A stretch of DNA of 16,605 nucleotides, taken from contig DAOVIO010000086.1 of NCBI GenBank assembly GCA_030673645.1, forward strand, positions 1 through 16,605, read 5' to 3'. Positions within the stretch are counted from its first letter, which is position 1. The number at the start of each line of letters is the position of its first letter. Below, one piece after another: positions 15,534 through 16,605 of the stretch. Position numbers and translations under genes: made by a program. Source of the stretch: JAGLSB01 sp023135955. GTDB taxonomy: Bacteria > Bacteroidota > Bacteroidia > Bacteroidales > GCA-2748055. Below the pieces are notes generated by a model that saw only the letters and a list, made by a program, of their open reading frames with translations, searched no databases and was not told the origin of the DNA.

Positions 15534-16605
15534 ATGATAAAAAGACTTAGCTTAATTTTAATTACAATTCTTTTTAGTCAAGGAATTCTAAAATCGCAAA
15601 CAAGTGAACAAATTGATAGTACGGTATTTACACTTGGATTCTCTACCTACCTTTCACATACCGATAAATACGCATCAGGTTTCGATATTTATGCCGATAG
15701 TGAAGGCTATACTTATATTTCAGGAAATACCAGAGACAAGAATTTTCCAGCCACAGAAGGAGCTTTTCAAACAGAACTTAAAGGATCAGCAGATGCCTTT
15801 GTAGCAAAATATACACCCGAAGGTGAAATAGTATTTGCTACATTAATTGGTGGTACCGAAAGAGAACATCATTCAAGTATTACAGTGGATGAGCACGGAT
15901 TCATTTATGTAGCAGGAGGAACAGAATCATCAGATTTTCCTGTAACTGAGGGAGTTTTTGACACCAGTTTTAACGGAGCAAGATCATGGGGAGGCGATGT
16001 TTTCGTAACTAAGTTAAATCCAACTGGAACGGAAATTATTTTTTCTACATTTATTGGAGGTGAAGTTGAAGAAACAGTAGGAGCAGGAGGTATTAAGGTT
16101 GATTCTAAAGGTAATATTATTCTTGTTGGAGCTACCAAGTCCAAAGACTTTCCTTTAACAAAGGGTGCCATTGACAATAATGATAACATGCATGGTTTCC
16201 TTTCTAAATTGAGTTCCGATGGTCAAAAACTTCTGTTTTCCACTTTCTTTGGAAGCAGCCCAAGAGAAGGAATACCAGGGCTTACTATCGACGACAAAGA
16301 TAATATGTATATAGTAGGTGCTACGTATACAGCAGGTTTACCTGTATCTGATAATGCTTTTCGGAAAGAGATAATGATACCTGAATCCGGATATTTAATA
16401 GATCATTATATTGCTAAAATAAACAAAAAAGGTAGTAAAATTTCATATTTTAGTTATTTCGCAACAGATGCATATAGTATGTCATCTATACAGTGGACCA
16501 AGCCAAACAGATTGATCGTTTGTGGCAGCACTATGGCAGAAGGTTTCCCGGTAACGGATAATGCAATGAATAAAAAAGGGAAAGGTAATCTGGATTGCTA
16601 TGTAT
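15534..16605 (+). CDS. Exported SBBP-repeat beta-propeller protein, N-terminal part (3' end outside window)
   Basis: An ATG at 15534 opens a frame that stays open to the window edge (357 codons visible). A signal peptide (MIKRLSLILITILFSQGILKSQ) precedes repeats of about 60 residues: each has a VD..G..YVAG.T.S.DFP strand set followed by (G/D)AFVAKL.P.G..I.FSTFIGG. At least four are visible (for example ISGNTRDKNFPATEGAFQ, VAGGTESSDFPVTEGVFD, LVGATKSKDFPLTKGAI, IVGATYTAGLPVSDNAF), with a fifth starting near the edge. This is the SBBP (beta-propeller, PF06739) repeat, found in large surface or secreted proteins of Bacteroidota and other bacteria. Full-length family members often end in further repeats, Ig-like domains or a T9SS sorting domain, which cannot be checked here. 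Position directly after the hybrid regulator suggests regulation by it. Confidence 0.9.
   Translation, partial: MIKRLSLILITILFSQGILKSQTSEQIDSTVFTLGFSTYLSHTDKYASGFDIYADSEGYTYISGNTRDKNFPATEGAFQTELKGSADAFVAKYTPEGEIVFATLIGGTEREHHSSITVDEHGFIYVAGGTESSDFPVTEGVFDTSFNGARSWGGDVFVTKLNPTGTEIIFSTFIGGEVEETVGAGGIKVDSKGNIILVGATKSKDFPLTKGAIDNNDNMHGFLSKLSSDGQKLLFSTFFGSSPREGIPGLTIDDKDNMYIVGATYTAGLPVSDNAFRKEIMIPESGYLIDHYIAKINKKGSKISYFSYFATDAYSMSSIQWTKPNRLIVCGSTMAEGFPVTDNAMNKKGKGNLDCYV

Noticed and set aside
15604..15804. Short + strand frame overlapping the SBBP gene
   Set aside because: It is out of frame with the SBBP repeats, which begin at 15534 with a signal peptide.
15905..16189. Reading frame on the minus strand
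   Set aside because: It is antisense to the SBBP repeats, has no recognisable domain and is explained by the codon pattern of the real + strand gene.

Overview
The window looks like chromosomal DNA from a member of the Bacteroidota, probably an environmental Bacteroidales/Marinilabiliales- or Cytophagales-type bacterium. The support is AT-rich DNA, a TonB-linked outer-membrane receptor, a type IX secretion (T9SS) C-terminal sorting domain, a fused sensor kinase/response regulator/AraC protein, and signal peptides that nearly all place Gln at position +1 of the mature protein (the Bacteroidetes 'Q-rule'). I cannot name the species.

All recognised genes lie on the + strand. From left to right they are: (i) the C-terminal part of a TonB-dependent receptor-like barrel (2-1891, 5' end outside the window); (ii) a closely spaced run of exported proteins, namely an M23-type LytM endopeptidase homologue, an alpha/beta hydrolase with an N-terminal helical region, and a formylglycine-generating-enzyme-fold (FGE-sulfatase) protein without the catalytic cysteine pair (2183-5153); (iii) a DUF4386 inner-membrane protein (5217-5942) whose last codons run into a remnant of an S41 peptidase gene, followed by a GC-rich palindromic repeat and a short direct repeat; (iv) an exported protein of unknown function (6237-6944); (v) a large GLUG-repeat, T9SS-sorted surface protein made of two similar halves (7067-9409); (vi) an exported metallo-beta-lactamase-fold hydrolase (9449-10270); (vii) two tandem exported esterase-family alpha/beta hydrolases that look like diverged duplicates (10400-12051); (viii) a spacer with a possible methyltransferase-start remnant and two hairpins; (ix) a TPR-sensor hybrid two-component protein with a TTG start (12297-15371); (x) the 5' part of an exported SBBP beta-propeller protein (15534 to the window end).

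The region reads as a block of cell-surface, periplasmic and secreted proteins with one membrane-bound regulator next to an SBBP-repeat gene it might control. There is no SusD homologue, glycoside hydrolase or sulfatase, so I do not call it a polysaccharide utilisation locus. I see no tRNA, rRNA, CRISPR array, intact insertion sequence or recognised defence system. The most informative features are the gene scars with repeats in the two non-coding gaps (about 5920-6201 and 12056-12208), the consistent Gln+1 signal peptides, the active-site departures in the FGE-like and M23-like proteins, and the TPR-type hybrid regulator beside the SBBP gene.
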